A program made the position numbers and the translations under genes. The notes under the pieces are model-generated. The model ran no database searches. It worked only from the letters and a program-made list of their open reading frames with translations, and was not told the origin of the DNA. From Clostridiales bacterium (lineage in GTDB: Bacteria; Bacillota; Clostridia; Christensenellales; CAG-138): a stretch of DNA of 64,000 bases. Positions 24,132 to 32,690 of this stretch are shown piece after piece. Position 1 is the stretch's first letter. Every line of letters begins with the position of its first letter. Location: the NCBI GenBank assembly GCA_004557245.1, contig SFEL01000011.1:1-64000 (forward strand). Direction: 5' to 3'.

Positions 24132-25106
24132 ATGAAAAACAACGTATTCAAGGTAGTACTTTTGCAGGCCCTGCCGGCCTCCGGCAAGTCCGAGGTGAGA
24201 AACTTCATGGCCCATGTGGAGCCCGGGAGGTTGCAGGAGGAATTCCATATCGGTGAAAACCTTCAGCTGGACGACTTTCCCTATGTCCATATGATGCGGC
24301 GCATAGACAACGAGCTGCAGGCCATGGGGCAGGAGCGGGTATTTTACCCCGGCGAAGAGCCCTTCAAGGACGGCCGTGATTGGGGCACTCTGTGTAACCT
24401 GCTCAATGAGGACTATCACGACCTTATGAACCGCAACGTTATAAAGACCGACTCCGCTGCAAAGCTGCTGTTCGACAGATTCGACCGGGCAGGTCTTGCC
24501 GCCGGCATAAAGCCCAGAATGGGTCTTCTCAGGGAAGAGATACGCGATAAATTGGCAAGCATACTGGAAAAAGAGGCCAGGACCATGCTGAACGAGAAGC
24601 ATGCGGGGTATCCAGAGAGCTTCGAGAATAAAACAATCATAATAGAATGCGCCCGGGGCGGCCCGGACGGCGCTTCCATGCCCCTTACAGGCACCTTCGG
24701 CTATCAGTATTCTCTGCCCATGTTCTGTCCAGAGATACTGGAAAATGCCGTGATACTCTATATCTGGGTCACGCCTGAGGAGTCCCGCCGCAAGAACGCG
24801 GACAGGGCGGATCCAAACGATCCCGGTTCCAACCTGCATCACGGAGTGCCAATGGCGGTAATGCTGGGGGACTATGGCTGTGACGATATGGAGTATCTCA
24901 TAAAGAACACTGATGTGGAGAACACCGTCACCGTAAAGGCTCACGGAACTACCTACCATGTGCCTATAGGAGTATTCGACAACAGGGTGGACAAGACCTC
25001 CTTCCTGCGCAGCGAGCCGGATAAGTGGGATAAGGATAAGGTGGCGGAGGTGACCAAGGCCATAAGGCAGGCCACCGACGCCATGTTCAGCCACTACAAC
25101 CGTTGA
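24132..25106 (+). CDS. P-loop protein of unknown function, 324 residues
   Basis: I do not recognise a named family. The N-terminus VVLLQALPASGKSEVRNFM (8-26) is a Walker A-like loop with Pro in place of the first Gly, as in some small-molecule kinases. NKTIIIECARGGPDG (about 156-170) could be the Walker B/lid strand, and VILYIWVTPEESRRKNADRAD resembles the LID/Arg region of a kinase. Soluble. It follows the nucleotidase by 16 bp, so it may phosphorylate or hydrolyse the imported compound. Function is inference only. Confidence 0.75.
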   Translation: MKNNVFKVVLLQALPASGKSEVRNFMAHVEPGRLQEEFHIGENLQLDDFPYVHMMRRIDNELQAMGQERVFYPGEEPFKDGRDWGTLCNLLNEDYHDLMNRNVIKTDSAAKLLFDRFDRAGLAAGIKPRMGLLREEIRDKLASILEKEARTMLNEKHAGYPESFENKTIIIECARGGPDGASMPLTGTFGYQYSLPMFCPEILENAVILYIWVTPEESRRKNADRADPNDPGSNLHHGVPMAVMLGDYGCDDMEYLIKNTDVENTVTVKAHGTTYHVPIGVFDNRVDKTSFLRSEPDKWDKDKVAEVTKAIRQATDAMFSHYNR

Positions 25107-25273
25107 TCCGGGAAACAATAAAAGGCAGATGCTTTTTTCCACAGGCTGAAGTATAGACTATGCCCATACGGCAGGGTCAGGCAAAAAATATTTTTATCAT
25201 TGCACCGGCCTATATTGAATTGATTGTTGGACGGATATATACTTTAGGCATAATCAATAAGGAGGTTTTAACC

Positions 25274-25480
25274 ATGCCCCATATCGATATAACCATGTAT
25301 CCTGGCCGCAGTGAGGAGCTCAAGGCTGAACTTGCGAAGAATGTACGCGATTGTGCCGCCGAGACTCTCAAAATGGACAAAAAATATTTTTCCGTATCCA
25401 TTGAGGAAGTAGATAAGGACAAGTGGGAGGAGCACTTCAAGAAGTACGAGGGAAACCTTTACGAAAAGCCCAATTATTGA
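25274..25480 (+). CDS. 4-oxalocrotonate tautomerase family protein
   Basis: A 68-residue tautomerase with the catalytic N-terminal Pro directly after Met (MPHIDITMYPGRSEE), the standard length of the 4-OT family. GGAGG lies 8 bp before ATG 25274. Substrate unknown; Arg residues that bind the carboxylates in 4-OT are only partly present. Monocistronic, followed by a terminator. Confidence 0.92.
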   Translation: MPHIDITMYPGRSEELKAELAKNVRDCAAETLKMDKKYFSVSIEEVDKDKWEEHFKKYEGNLYEKPNY

Positions 25481-25487
25481 TTCAAGG

Positions 25488-25512
25488 AAAGCCACCCTCA
25501 GGGGTGGCTTTT
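25488..25512 (+). terminator. terminator after tautomerase gene
   Basis: AAAGCCACCC (25488-25497), 4-nt loop, GGGTGGCTTT (25502-25511), then T-rich; 5 bp after the stop codon. The next repeat copy starts immediately after it. Confidence 0.9.
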
Positions 25513-25702
25513 CAGAGTGTCAAAAAAGTGGCTGAACGCCACTTTTTTGAGTTTTACGGGTTTTGCCTCTCGCATTCGCTCCCGGGCGGCAAAACCCGCA
25601 AAGAACGAAAACCTCTGGGTTTTCATCCGTTCTGACGCACATGTCGTCAGAGCCGGATTGAACATAAGGGGCTGCGGCCCCTTATCAACCCCGGGGTTTT
25701 TT
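25513..25702. repeat. dispersed repeat, composite copy B
   Basis: Starts with a 13-bp hairpin (TCAAAAAAGTGGC 25520-25532, complement 25538-25550) matching copy A, and ends with a 57-bp unit (25645-25701) matching copy C on the opposite strand at 32521-32577 with 7 differences. The unit contains ATAAGGGGC-TGCG-GCCCCTTAT and CCCCGGGG, then six T. No frame is credible. Confidence 0.75.
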
Positions 25703-25794
25703 GCCTAAATTTTACACTTAACAAGGTATACAAAGTGAGGATAAAATGATATACATGGAAGTTTTTGAAATACTCTGAAAAGGGGCGAAGGGCG

Positions 25795-26244
25795 ATGCAA
25801 TTTGATCTTACCGACCGGAAAATCATATCAATATTGCAGAAAGACGGGCGCATAACCATGAAGCATCTGGGTGAACTCATAAATATGAGCACGCCCTCTA
25901 CTATAGACCGGGTGCGCAGGCTTGAGGAAGCCGGCGTCATAAAGGGCTATGCGGCTGTGGTGGATTATATCGCACTGGGCTACGATATGCATATTTATAT
26001 ATTTGTGGAGGTAAACCAGAACAAGCGTCCCGGATTGTTAGAGTATATAGCGAAGAACAAGCTTATCGCAGGGGCTCACGGCGTGGCGGGAAGCAAGGAT
26101 ATGGTGCTGGACGTGTACTGCCGCACCAGCGAATTTAATAAGCTTGTGGACGAGCTCCGTTCCTTTGGCGAGACGGAATCCAACATGATAATGGAATTCA
26201 TAAAGGAAGAGCCGATAATCCCTGTGGACAGCCTTTCCAAATAA
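25795..26244 (+). CDS. Lrp/AsnC family regulator
   Basis: A 149-residue regulator: winged helix (residues 1-60; LTDRKIISILQKDGRITMKHLGELINMSTPSTIDRVRRLEE) and an RAM ligand domain (65-145). ATG 25795 follows AAGGGGCGAAGGG; a TTG 30 bp upstream is less likely. Such regulators sense amino acids. No adjacent co-oriented gene within reach, so its target is unknown. Confidence 0.93.
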   Translation: MQFDLTDRKIISILQKDGRITMKHLGELINMSTPSTIDRVRRLEEAGVIKGYAAVVDYIALGYDMHIYIFVEVNQNKRPGLLEYIAKNKLIAGAHGVAGSKDMVLDVYCRTSEFNKLVDELRSFGETESNMIMEFIKEEPIIPVDSLSK

Positions 26245-26287
26245 TGAAACAAAGTCAAAATAAAAGCAGCTCCTTAAGTAAGTTTTT

Positions 26288-26320
26288 CAGCCCATCGACA
26301 AACCCGATGGGCTGATTTCG
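26288..26320 (+). terminator. terminator after Lrp-family gene
   Basis: CAGCCCATCG (26288-26297), loop, CGATGGGCTG (26305-26314), then ATTTCGT. The T-tract is weak. Confidence 0.65.
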
Positions 26321-26503
26321 TATAAAAACCGTGGCGGCGAAAGCTGAAAATCGCCCAATGGGTCCGTGAAAAGGCGGAGCAGGAGACGGCTGCGCCATTT
26401 ATTATGATGACAAGGGGAGTAATATAATGTAAAATATCAATATGAGAAGCTGCGTAACGGGGCTTTCCGAATGTAAATGCTGTATCCGGAGGAATCTGCA
26501 TAA

Positions 26504-27418
26504 ATGAAACGAACGATAAAAATTCTGATATTTGCCCTTGGCCTTTTCCTCATAATACTTCCTGCCTTTGCCGGGGCGGACTTTGGCGGCTTCAGTGGCG
26601 ACAGTGATTACGGCGGAGGCTGGGATTCCGGCTCCGACTGGAGCTCGTCAAGCTGGGATTCGGATTACAGCTCCGGCAGCTACTATGACGACGACAGCGA
26701 TGTCAGCGGTATCGATATCGGGATAAGCTTAGCCGTTATGGCGGCAATAGTGGTATTAGGCCTGATATTTGACGTCTCAGAGAAGAGGAAGAAGAAAAAG
26801 CAGCAGAATAAGCCTCAGGGCGCGCAGCGCACGCCTGATTCCCGTCTGCAGCCCCTCGGCGACCTTGCCGTGACCGACCCGAGCTTTGACGCAAACGCCA
26901 TGCAGGAAAAGATAAGCAATCTGTACGTGCAGATGCAGAACTGCTGGACGGACAAGAACATAGAATCACTCAGACCGTACTTTACGGACGCCTTCTTTAC
27001 CCAGATGGAAAGGCAGCTCAACGGCCTCAAGAGCAGGGGACTCACCAACCATGTGGATCGCATAGCGGTGCTTGGCGTGAACCTCAGGGGTTTCTATAAA
27101 CAGGGCGACAAGGAACACCTCATAGTGGAGCTTCGCACCCGAATAGTGGATTACACAGTGCAGGATTCCAACAACAAGCTGATTTCCGGCGACAGGAACC
27201 GGGAGAAGTTTATGACGTACGAATGGGATATGTGCCGCACGGCCGGCTCTGTGACCAGTAAGGAAGGCGTTATGCACAGCGTATCCTGTCCAGGCTGCGG
27301 TGCGCCACTCTCAATAAACACTACGGCCAAATGCCCTTATTGCGGCCGTGTAGTGACGCTTGACGAGCACGACTGGGCGCTGTGCGCGATAAAGGGAATA
27401 TCGCAGACAACGAGATAA
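26504..27418 (+). CDS. Tim44-like domain membrane protein with zinc ribbon
   Basis: A 304-residue exported or membrane protein: signal peptide (1-24, ending FAGA), a low-complexity Gly/Ser/Asp/Tyr/Trp stretch (25-70), one transmembrane helix (about 72-91), a basic patch (EKRKKKKQQNK), a Tim44-like domain (125-255) and a C-terminal zinc ribbon (CPGC and CPYC). Tim44-like domains act in membrane-associated assembly; the role in bacteria is unclear. The ribbon would be cytosolic. Stands alone, with a terminator on the far side. Confidence 0.85.
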   Translation: MKRTIKILIFALGLFLIILPAFAGADFGGFSGDSDYGGGWDSGSDWSSSSWDSDYSSGSYYDDDSDVSGIDIGISLAVMAAIVVLGLIFDVSEKRKKKKQQNKPQGAQRTPDSRLQPLGDLAVTDPSFDANAMQEKISNLYVQMQNCWTDKNIESLRPYFTDAFFTQMERQLNGLKSRGLTNHVDRIAVLGVNLRGFYKQGDKEHLIVELRTRIVDYTVQDSNNKLISGDRNREKFMTYEWDMCRTAGSVTSKEGVMHSVSCPGCGAPLSINTTAKCPYCGRVVTLDEHDWALCAIKGISQTTR

Positions 27419-27439
27419 GATAAAAAGCATAAAAACTAA

Positions 27440-27482
27440 GCGGCAGGATGGAGCCATATCGTTTCATCCTGCCGCCTTTTTG
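27440..27482 (+). terminator. bidirectional terminator
   Basis: GCGGCAGGATG (27440-27450), 14-nt loop, CATCCTGCCGC (27465-27475), then TTTTTG; A-rich on the other side. Serves the plus-strand Tim44-like gene and the convergent isocitrate dehydrogenase gene. Confidence 0.9.
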
Positions 27483-27505
27483 TTTGTTATTGTTTGTTAC
27501 CGCAA

Positions 27506-28726
27506 TTATCCCTGCATCATTTCCGTCAGCTTTTCCCTTATCAGGCTCATGAGCCTTTCGTTGTCGGGCATCTCCCTGAACTCGGTGGGATCGCAGAGTG
27601 CAGCCAGATCTTCGGAAAGATAACCTTCCTCGAATACCTCTATGCCGGCGCGGCCAAGTTTTTCGGCAAAGCTCACGAGTTCGGCATTGCCGTCCAGCTC
27701 GCCGCGCTTTTTCAGCGCGCCCGCCCATGCGGCAATGGTGGCCAGAGGATTGGTGGAGACCTTTTCGCCCTTGAGGTGCCTCCGGTAGTGGTCCACTACC
27801 GTGCCGTGGGCGGCCTCGTACTCGAAGCATCCGTCGGGGGAGACCAGCACGCTGGTCATCATGGGCAGAGAGCCGGACGCGGCGGCTATAAGGTCGCTCA
27901 TCACATCGCCGTCATAGTTCTTGCAGGCCCATATGATGCCGCCTTCCGAGCGTATTACCTTTGCCGCAACGTCGTCTATGAGGGCGTAGCGGTAGCGTAG
28001 GCCTGCCTGCTCGAAGGCCTCTCTGTATTCCTCGTCAAAAACCTTCTGGAAGAGCAGCTTGAAGGTCTGGTCATAGTCTTTGGATATGGTATCCTTGGTG
28101 GAAAACCATACGTCCTGCTTTACGTCAAGGGCATAGGAGAAGCAGCAGCGGGCGAAGGATAAAATAGAATCGTCCCTGTTGTGCATGGCCTGCAAAACAC
28201 CGGGGCCTTTGAAGTCGAATATGGTCTGGCGGCTAAGCTCACGGCCGTTCTCATCTGTGAACAGCAGCTCGGCTTTGCCGGGGCACTCGACCCTGTACTC
28301 AACAGCCCTGTATATATCGCCGTAGGCGTGGCGGGCTATAGTGATGGGTCTTTTCCAGCAGGACACCACCGGCTTTACCTTTGAAATGAGTATGGGCGCG
28401 CGGAATACCGTGCCGTCCAGCGCAGCGCGTATGGTGGCGTTGGGAGAGCGCCAGAGCTTTGTCAGGTGATACTCCTGCTGGCGCTGTAAATTCGGGGTTA
28501 TGGTGGCGCACTTTACGCCTACCTTTAGCCGCTTGATGGCCTCAGCCGCCTCCACAGTCACCTGATCCTTAGTATTTTCCCGATTCTGTATTGAGAGGTC
28601 GTAATACTCGGTGTTCAGTTCCACGAAGGGCTTTATCAGCTCATCCTTTATCATGGCCCATATTATGCGGGTCATCTCGTCCCCGTCCAGTTCGGCTATG
28701 GGGTTTGGCATGCTTATCTTTTTCAT
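27506..28726 (-). CDS. icd: isocitrate dehydrogenase (NADP-type)
   Basis: A 406-residue homodimeric-type isocitrate dehydrogenase: starts NPIAELDGDEMTRIIWAMIKD, contains the substrate loop LWRSPNATIRAALDGTVFRAPI and the metal-site Asp region (IDDVAAKVIRSEGG...YDGDVMSD). Converts isocitrate to 2-oxoglutarate. Only 4 bp from the aconitase-family gene upstream, so one operon, facing away from citrate synthase across a shared control region. Confidence 0.95.
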   Translation of the reverse strand: MKKISMPNPIAELDGDEMTRIIWAMIKDELIKPFVELNTEYYDLSIQNRENTKDQVTVEAAEAIKRLKVGVKCATITPNLQRQQEYHLTKLWRSPNATIRAALDGTVFRAPILISKVKPVVSCWKRPITIARHAYGDIYRAVEYRVECPGKAELLFTDENGRELSRQTIFDFKGPGVLQAMHNRDDSILSFARCCFSYALDVKQDVWFSTKDTISKDYDQTFKLLFQKVFDEEYREAFEQAGLRYRYALIDDVAAKVIRSEGGIIWACKNYDGDVMSDLIAAASGSLPMMTSVLVSPDGCFEYEAAHGTVVDHYRRHLKGEKVSTNPLATIAAWAGALKKRGELDGNAELVSFAEKLGRAGIEVFEEGYLSEDLAALCDPTEFREMPDNERLMSLIREKLTEMMQG

Positions 28727-28730
28727 ATTT

Positions 28731-30962
28731 TCACTCCCTGTTCTGTGCGGCGTAGTGGTTCATGAGGCATCCGGTGAGCAGCAGCTCCCGCTCCTCCGCA
28801 GTGGTGTTTTTTAGGTAAAGGGTGATATCGCGTTTTTTTTCGCCGCCGACAAGCTTTGCGGCGAAGGCTTCATCTCCGTTTTCAACCTTTGATCGCACAT
28901 CCGGTACATATATGAAATCCCCCACAGATACGCCTAAGCCGCTTTCAACGGTAAAGGGCAGTATTCCCCAATTGACGCAGTTGGAGCGATAGCGCTTGGT
29001 AGCGAACTCCAGGCAGATATTTGCGCAGCCCCCCAGCACACGCTGGCAGGATGCGGCCTGCTCGCGGGCGGAGCCGTCGCCGGGCTTGTTGGAGTAGATG
29101 GCGGAGCCTATCTGGATATCCGCAAGGTCATCTTGCTTCAGGCCGAGGGCGGCAAACACGGGCTTCAATCCGTCGGGCAGTATGCCTTCTTCGCGCTGCT
29201 TTTCCAATTCCTGTACAGCCTTTGCCCTGCCCACATATCCGGGGTCGCGGCGGGAGAGTGCGAAGGTGGCGAGCTTCAGCGGGTTGGAACGGTAAGAGGA
29301 CGTTTCACCCGATGGTATCAGCTCATCGGTGGTGGTCACGGGATCCAGCAGAACGCTTGCCACGTTCAGCAGAAGATCTTTGCCAAGCGCTGGTATATTG
29401 GGCCACTCGGTTATATTGGGGCCGAGCCTGAGGGGCTCGTCCTTCTTAGCCTTGCCAAAGCCGAAGTATACACGCCTGTCATAGACTGTGCGGTCAAAGC
29501 TGCGTTCATGCTGTACAGGCTGGTCATAGTCCACGTCCGCCGCAGAGGTGAGCACGCCGCCGTTGGCAGCCGTAGCGGCTATGGACCGGGCGTCCATAAG
29601 TATGACGCCGGAAAGCTGGCCGTCAGCCGGCTTCGAGCCTTCCCGGTTAGGGAAGTTGCGGGTGGTGTGACGTATGGAGAGCGCATTGTTTGCGGGCACG
29701 TCTCCCGCGCCGAAGCAGGGGCCGCAGAAGCAGGGCTTGAACAGCGCGCCGGATTCGAGAAGCGACTGCTGTATGCCGGACTGTATCAGCTCGAGGTTTA
29801 CCGGCACAGAGGGCGGGTATACCGACAGGGAGAAGTATCCGTTGCCGGTGCCGCGGTTTTTGAGTATGGCGGCAGCTTCCGCGATATTGTCGTACATGCC
29901 GCCGGCACAGCCTGCAATGATGCCCTGATCCACGGTCAGCCTGCCGTTCTTTACTTTATCGGTAAAGCTGAGCTTTGCCTTGCCGCCAAACTGTTTTTCG
30001 GTGCGGATTTCCACCTCGCGCAGTATGTCGCCGGGGTTTGCCATAAGCTCGCGCAGAGTTACGGCTTCAGACGGGTGGAAGGGCAGCGCAGCCATGGGTT
30101 CCACGGAGGAAAGGTCTATGGTTATCATGCCGTCGTAGCAAGCGCCCTCGTCGGGGGAAAGCCTTTTGTAATCATCGGGCCTGCCGTGTATTGTGAGATA
30201 CTCCTTTACCGCCCCATCGGTCTCCCATATGGAAGACAGGCATGCCGTTTCGGTGGTCATCACGTCTATTCCTATTCGGTAATCCATGGGCAGGCTTGCC
30301 ACTCCGGGGCCTGCGAATTCCAACACCCTGTTTTTTACAAAGCCGTTTTTATATACTTCCTTGCAGAGGGCGATGGCCACGTCGTGAGGACCTACGCCCC
30401 GCTTTGGCGAACCGGTGAGCCATACGAGGATAACCTCCGGATCAGCTATATCATAGGTATTTTTGAGCAGCTGCTTTACTATTTCGGGGCCGCCCTCGCC
30501 TATGCCCATTGTGCCTATGGCGCCATAGCGTGTGTGGCTGTCCGAGCCCAGTATCATTTTGCCGCAGCCAGACATCATCTCCCGGGCGTACTGGTGTATT
30601 ACCGCCATATTGGCCGGAACAAAGCAGCCGCCGTATTTTACAGCGGCGGAAAGGCCGAATACGTGGTCGTCCTCGTTTATGGTGCCGCCCACGGCGCAGA
30701 GGCTGTTGTGGCAGTTGGTCATCACATAGGGCAGCGGAAACTCGGTAAGGCCGCTGGCCTTTGCGGTCTGTATTATGCCGACATAGGTTATGTCATGTGA
30801 AATGAGGCTGTCGAATTTTATATGGAGCTGGCCCTTCTCCCGGCGTATGCTGTGCGCTCTGAGTATCTTATAGGCCATGGTGCCCTCCCGGCCCGGGATC
30901 TTGTTCGCGGGAACGGGAACCCCGTTTTTTATCTCTACTGCTCCGCCGTGCAGCTCTATCAT
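28731..30962 (-). CDS. aconitase-family hydratase (YbhJ-like)
   Basis: A 743-residue aconitase-superfamily enzyme. It lines up by character with the YbhJ-type hydratases (about 750 residues) rather than with AcnA or AcnB: MIELHGGAVEIKNGVPVPAN at the start, HTRYGAIGTMGIGEGG, CAGGMYDNIAEAA and a C-terminal swivel domain with NCVNWGILPF. The start is ATG 30962, after a GGGGGAG ribosome site; the upstream in-frame region is hydrophobic shadow. Encoded between isocitrate dehydrogenase and citrate synthase, so it is most likely the cell's working aconitase for glutamate synthesis. Confidence 0.87.
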   Translation of the reverse strand: MIELHGGAVEIKNGVPVPANKIPGREGTMAYKILRAHSIRREKGQLHIKFDSLISHDITYVGIIQTAKASGLTEFPLPYVMTNCHNSLCAVGGTINEDDHVFGLSAAVKYGGCFVPANMAVIHQYAREMMSGCGKMILGSDSHTRYGAIGTMGIGEGGPEIVKQLLKNTYDIADPEVILVWLTGSPKRGVGPHDVAIALCKEVYKNGFVKNRVLEFAGPGVASLPMDYRIGIDVMTTETACLSSIWETDGAVKEYLTIHGRPDDYKRLSPDEGACYDGMITIDLSSVEPMAALPFHPSEAVTLRELMANPGDILREVEIRTEKQFGGKAKLSFTDKVKNGRLTVDQGIIAGCAGGMYDNIAEAAAILKNRGTGNGYFSLSVYPPSVPVNLELIQSGIQQSLLESGALFKPCFCGPCFGAGDVPANNALSIRHTTRNFPNREGSKPADGQLSGVILMDARSIAATAANGGVLTSAADVDYDQPVQHERSFDRTVYDRRVYFGFGKAKKDEPLRLGPNITEWPNIPALGKDLLLNVASVLLDPVTTTDELIPSGETSSYRSNPLKLATFALSRRDPGYVGRAKAVQELEKQREEGILPDGLKPVFAALGLKQDDLADIQIGSAIYSNKPGDGSAREQAASCQRVLGGCANICLEFATKRYRSNCVNWGILPFTVESGLGVSVGDFIYVPDVRSKVENGDEAFAAKLVGGEKKRDITLYLKNTTAEERELLLTGCLMNHYAAQNRE

Positions 30963-31125
30963 GATAACTCCCCCTTCACAGCTTGGGTGTGTAAAATAAA
31001 TTATCCAATAGTATAGCACAAATGAGCTGGCAAACACAGATGCTAAAAAAATAAACGTTGCACCGGGGAGTATATGACAGTACAATGATATGACATATAG
31101 AAGGATAAAGAAAAGGAGCTTAGCC

Positions 31126-32502
31126 ATGATTGAGGATACTACCGGCATGCTTGAGCAATACACCGGCTCTCTGACCGACAGTATACAGAAGGAATACCTA
31201 ATCGATGAGAAGTTCTATCAGGGCGATGTAAAGAGGGGCCTGCGCAACAGCGACGGCACCGGCGTGCTGGTAGGCGTTACCAAGGTGGGCAGCGTGCAGG
31301 GGTATTTTATGCAGGACGGCCAGCGCATACCTGCCCCGGGCAAGCTGTATTACCGGGGAATAGAGCTTACCGAAATAGTGGAAGCCCACAGGAAGGCGGA
31401 TACCTTCGGCTTTGAGGAGGTGGCGTACCTGCTGCTCATGGGCTATCTGCCCACACGGAGCGAACTCGACCACTTTAACGATATAATGAACCGCGCCCGC
31501 AAGCTGCCGGACGGCTTTACAGAGGGCATGATAATGCGCCACCCCAGCCGCAATATAATGAACGAGCTGGAGAGGAGCATTTTGTCCCTGTACTCCTACG
31601 ATCCGGAGCCGGACAATATCGAAATAGACAACATACTGATGCAATCCGTGAGGCTCATTGGTTATTTCCCCTCAATCGTCGCCAATGCCTACGCGGTAAA
31701 ACGGCACTATTTTGACGGAGATTCCCTGCACATCCATTTCCCGGTGGAGAACCTTTCCACGGCGGAAAACTTCCTCAGAATGATGCGGCCGGACAAGAGC
31801 TATACAGACGAGGAAGCAAAGCTACTGGATATGATGCTGATGGTACACGCGGAGCACGGCGGCGGCAACAACTCCACATTTGTATGCCGAGCCCTGTCTT
31901 CAAGCGGCACAGATACCTACAGCGCCATAGCGGGAGCAGTGGGTTCGCTGAAGGGGCCTCTTCACGGCGGCGCAAACGCTAAGGTGATGGAGATGTTCCG
32001 CTACGTAAAGGAAAACGTAGACCCACATGACGATGGCTCCATAAAGGACTATCTCAATAAAATGCTGGACAGGGAGGCGGGCGACCGCTCCGGTAAGCTG
32101 TACGGACTTGGCCACGCGGTATATACCATGTCGGATCCCCGAGCCGTGCTGCTGAAGAAGTACGCCCGGCACATGGCCGAGATAAAGGGCTACGCCGAGG
32201 ATTTCGACCTGCTGCAAAAGGTGGAGGAGCTGGGTATCCCACTCATACAGGAGCGCAGAAAGAGCGACGCGCCAATGTGCGCCAACGTCGACATGTATTC
32301 CGGCCTCGTATATACCATGCTGGGCATCCCGGAGGACGTATTCACGCCGTTGTTCGCCTCTGCACGCATAGCGGGCTGGTGCGCCAACCGAATAGAAGAA
32401 GTCGTCACCTGCCACCGCATAATGCGTCCCGCATACCGTGCAGTGACTATCCGCGACAGGTACGTGCCAATGGAGGAAAGAGTTTCAAAACTGAATAAAT
32501 GA
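31126..32502 (+). CDS. gltA: citrate synthase
   Basis: A 458-residue citrate synthase: condenses acetyl-CoA and oxaloacetate. Catalytic regions seen: HAEHGGGNNSTF (His of the substrate site), LKGPLHGGANAKV (the second His) and GLGHAVYTMSDPRA. ATG 31126 follows AAAGGAG. Divergent from the aconitase/isocitrate dehydrogenase operon with 163 bp between, so the three genes can be controlled together. Confidence 0.95.
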   Translation: MIEDTTGMLEQYTGSLTDSIQKEYLIDEKFYQGDVKRGLRNSDGTGVLVGVTKVGSVQGYFMQDGQRIPAPGKLYYRGIELTEIVEAHRKADTFGFEEVAYLLLMGYLPTRSELDHFNDIMNRARKLPDGFTEGMIMRHPSRNIMNELERSILSLYSYDPEPDNIEIDNILMQSVRLIGYFPSIVANAYAVKRHYFDGDSLHIHFPVENLSTAENFLRMMRPDKSYTDEEAKLLDMMLMVHAEHGGGNNSTFVCRALSSSGTDTYSAIAGAVGSLKGPLHGGANAKVMEMFRYVKENVDPHDDGSIKDYLNKMLDREAGDRSGKLYGLGHAVYTMSDPRAVLLKKYARHMAEIKGYAEDFDLLQKVEELGIPLIQERRKSDAPMCANVDMYSGLVYTMLGIPEDVFTPLFASARIAGWCANRIEEVVTCHRIMRPAYRAVTIRDRYVPMEERVSKLNK

Positions 32503-32520
32503 ATATTATACAGTCTGTCG

Positions 32521-32577
32521 AAAAATCCCGAGGCTGATAAGCGGCCGCAGCCACTTATATTCAATCCGGCTTTGACG
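32521..32577 (-). repeat. dispersed repeat, copy C
   Basis: On the minus strand this 57-bp unit matches copy B at 25645-25701 with 7 differences, one of them keeping the stem as a G-T pair (ATAAGTGGC/GCCGCTTAT). It lies after the citrate synthase gene in the gap to the helicase. Confidence 0.75.
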
Positions 32578-32581
32578 GCAC

Positions 32582-32616
32582 AAAACCACCGGTTCAACCG
32601 GTGATTTTGATTTTTT
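32582..32616 (+). terminator. terminator after citrate synthase gene
   Basis: CACCGGTT (32587-32594), one-base loop, AACCGGTG (32596-32603), then ATTTTGATTTTTT. Sequence resembles the terminator at 56362. Confidence 0.75.
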
Positions 32617-32690
32617 GGCGGCGCGCTTCACTTGCTTATTGCCAACCCTGCCCGTATATCTTACACTGTAATTGGCGCAGGGAGGATAAT

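Noticed and set aside
29133..30800. 555-codon open frame on the plus strand
   Set aside because: It is antisense to the aconitase-family gene, has no family resemblance or ribosome site, and its composition follows the opposite-strand gene.
28731..31163. A longer start for the aconitase-family gene giving an 810-residue protein
   Set aside because: The extra 67 residues are hydrophobic and read through the divergent control region; ATG 30962 has a GGGGGAG ribosome site and the family's normal N-terminus.
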